A DNA stretch of 64,000 nucleotides from Methanosarcina barkeri 3 (GTDB taxonomy: Archaea; Halobacteriota; Methanosarcinia; Methanosarcinales; Methanosarcinaceae): assembly GCF_000970305.1 (NCBI RefSeq), contig NZ_CP009517.1, positions 3,658,001 through 3,722,000 of the forward strand, given 5' to 3'. Within the stretch, counting starts at the first letter, position 1; each line of letters opens with the position of its first letter. Of the stretch, positions 63,066-64,000 are shown piece by piece. The position numbers and the translations under genes are program-made. Under the pieces are notes generated by a model. The model saw only the letters and a list, made by a program, of their open reading frames with translations. It was not told the origin of the DNA and made no database searches.

Positions 63066-64000
63066 ATGATCGAAGCGATGAAAGAAATTGGTGAGTATGC
63101 GCTCGAAAAAGAAAACAAGGATTTAAATGATTTTGTATCAATTTTAGTTGAAAACCCAGCAAGCAATGAGACGTATAAGCATGTGCTCTGTATTAAGATA
63201 ACTTATAGTGATGGAAATTTTGAGTTTAAAGAAATCGAGCATCAGGAGTACTCAAAAGAAAAAATTGTAAAATACCTATATAAGAGAGGGTCCTCTAATG
63301 GCCCAGACATTACTCCTACTGCGCGAGTCACAGAAATCAAAAAAACATTCTCTAACAAGATTATAAGCTGGTTCTCAAAGCCTTTGAAAGAAGCAAAGCC
63401 TATATTAGACAGTGAAGAAGTCCAATTTTTAGAGCTTCTTGGAGATTGTATAAAGAAGAATGAAAAGAAAATACTCTTAGAGCTTGAACCTAAAATTAAT
63501 TCCATCGATGCAAAGGAAAATTCAATATTAACCTTAATTCTGGAAGAAAATGACTTCATTAGATATGTAGGAGATTTTGAAGCATTTCGTAAAATCCTTA
63601 AAAACAATGGGGCTTCTAAGTTTTACAGTAAATATAGTATTATTTCTAAAGCCGATGATAAACTATGTTCTGTTTGCAAAACACATAAAGAGGTTTATGG
63701 TTTTGTTACGCCTTATGAATTCTATACCGTAGATAAAAGAGGATTTGTTAGTGGAGGATTTGACCAAAGCAAGGCATGGAAAAATAATCCCGTTTGTCTT
63801 GAATGTGCCTTGAAAATTACAGCGGGAAAAGAATATATCGAAAAGTATATGTCTTTTGGTTTTTATGGATTCAATTTCCTCCTTATTCCTAAGCTGCTTA
63901 ATAATAGTACTAGCGAGAACCTTTTTGATATTTTTGAGAAATTCAATGAGAAAAAATTTGCATTTAATAAAGAATATAAAAATTTCTTACAGGATAATGA
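63066..64000 (+). CDS. cas8b: Type I-B CRISPR protein Cas8b/Csh1 (partial, runs off the window)
   Basis: At least 311 residues from ATG 63066 are open to the window end. The N-terminus MIEAMKEIGEYALEKE is typical of the Csh1/TM1802 large subunits. The zinc-binding pairs C-x2-C (CSVCKTH) and C-x2-C (CLECALK), the intervening VYGFVTPYEFYTVDKRGF, and the KNNPVCLECA and YGFNFLLIPKLL stretches match the family. Cas8b recognises the PAM and holds the Cascade complex together. Further genes (cas7, cas5, cas3, cas4, cas1, cas2) would be expected beyond 64000. A diverged SD (GATGTGA) precedes the start. Confidence 0.85.
   Translation, partial: MIEAMKEIGEYALEKENKDLNDFVSILVENPASNETYKHVLCIKITYSDGNFEFKEIEHQEYSKEKIVKYLYKRGSSNGPDITPTARVTEIKKTFSNKIISWFSKPLKEAKPILDSEEVQFLELLGDCIKKNEKKILLELEPKINSIDAKENSILTLILEENDFIRYVGDFEAFRKILKNNGASKFYSKYSIISKADDKLCSVCKTHKEVYGFVTPYEFYTVDKRGFVSGGFDQSKAWKNNPVCLECALKITAGKEYIEKYMSFGFYGFNFLLIPKLLNNSTSENLFDIFEKFNEKKFAFNKEYKNFLQDN

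Overview
The window is a piece of a Methanosarcina (methanogenic archaeon) chromosome. The strongest indicators are mer (methylene-H4MPT reductase) followed by fpoF (F420H2 dehydrogenase input subunit), archaeal-type information genes (aIF2-gamma, Rpo7, Spt4, S24e, S27Ae, a fused Kae1-Bud32), the archaeal lipid enzyme G1P dehydrogenase, PurP, and several families largely confined to methanogens (DUF2551, DUF2150, UPF0179, DUF63). Gene density is modest. Long A+T-rich intergenic stretches almost all carry their own short tandem-repeat array. I found no tRNA, rRNA, intact insertion sequence or intact CRISPR array.

Layout. 0-7.3 kb: a cut-off gene, a small membrane protein, the manganese exporter MntP, an isopropylmalate/homoisocitrate dehydrogenase, a KynB-like cyclase with a substituted metal motif, then a minus-strand operon of Isf, AfpA and a rubrerythrin-like protein that looks like oxygen defence or electron transfer. 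7.3-11.9 kb: a surface region with a secreted beta-helix protein behind a duplicated palindromic operator, and a secreted beta-propeller protein whose stop codon lies in a (TAAAA)14 tract. 11.9-14.6 kb: mer, fpoF, nadM. 15.4-21.9 kb: a secreted protein with 16 cysteines, Fap7-like adenylate kinase, a cytochrome b5-like protein, a YyaL/DUF255 protein, a cis-prenyltransferase and a DUF2551 protein.

22.5-29.6 kb is the most unusual part. It holds a same-strand set of genes for a 4'-phosphopantetheinyl transferase, an acyl carrier protein, an acyl/aminoacyl-AMP ligase, a WbpG-like PP-loop enzyme, a NAD-synthetase-like ligase without glutaminase, a DUF362-ferredoxin fusion and a left-handed beta-helix acyltransferase. 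Carrier-protein chemistry is rare in archaea, so this may be an undescribed biosynthetic system.

30.5-46.4 kb: a YdjM-like membrane hydrolase, a radical SAM protein, a ferredoxin, a second and canonical cyclase, RdgB, Kae1-Bud32, a 1013-residue TPR membrane protein, a hairpin-rich repeat array, the operon aif2g-PIN-rpo7-spt4-DUF359-rps24e-rps27ae, and purP. 46.8-58.4 kb: SpoIIM-like and DUF63 membrane proteins, egsA, UPF0179, DUF2150, a three-gene glycogen/sugar-nucleotide group (GT4, GalT-like, GT3 glycogen synthase) and a solitary ABC ATPase. 58.9-64 kb: small accessory genes (DUF5658-like, GNAT, AlkD-like, HTH), then the start of a type I-B CRISPR-Cas operon. Cas8b/Csh1 runs off the window end. 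It is preceded by a decayed tandem copy of its own 5' end and by two degenerate CRISPR-repeat-like sequences 72 bp apart.

Several starts were moved from the longest ORF because a strong Shine-Dalgarno (SD) sequence decides them. In five genes the SD points to CTG, ATT or ATA rather than ATG, GTG or TTG.
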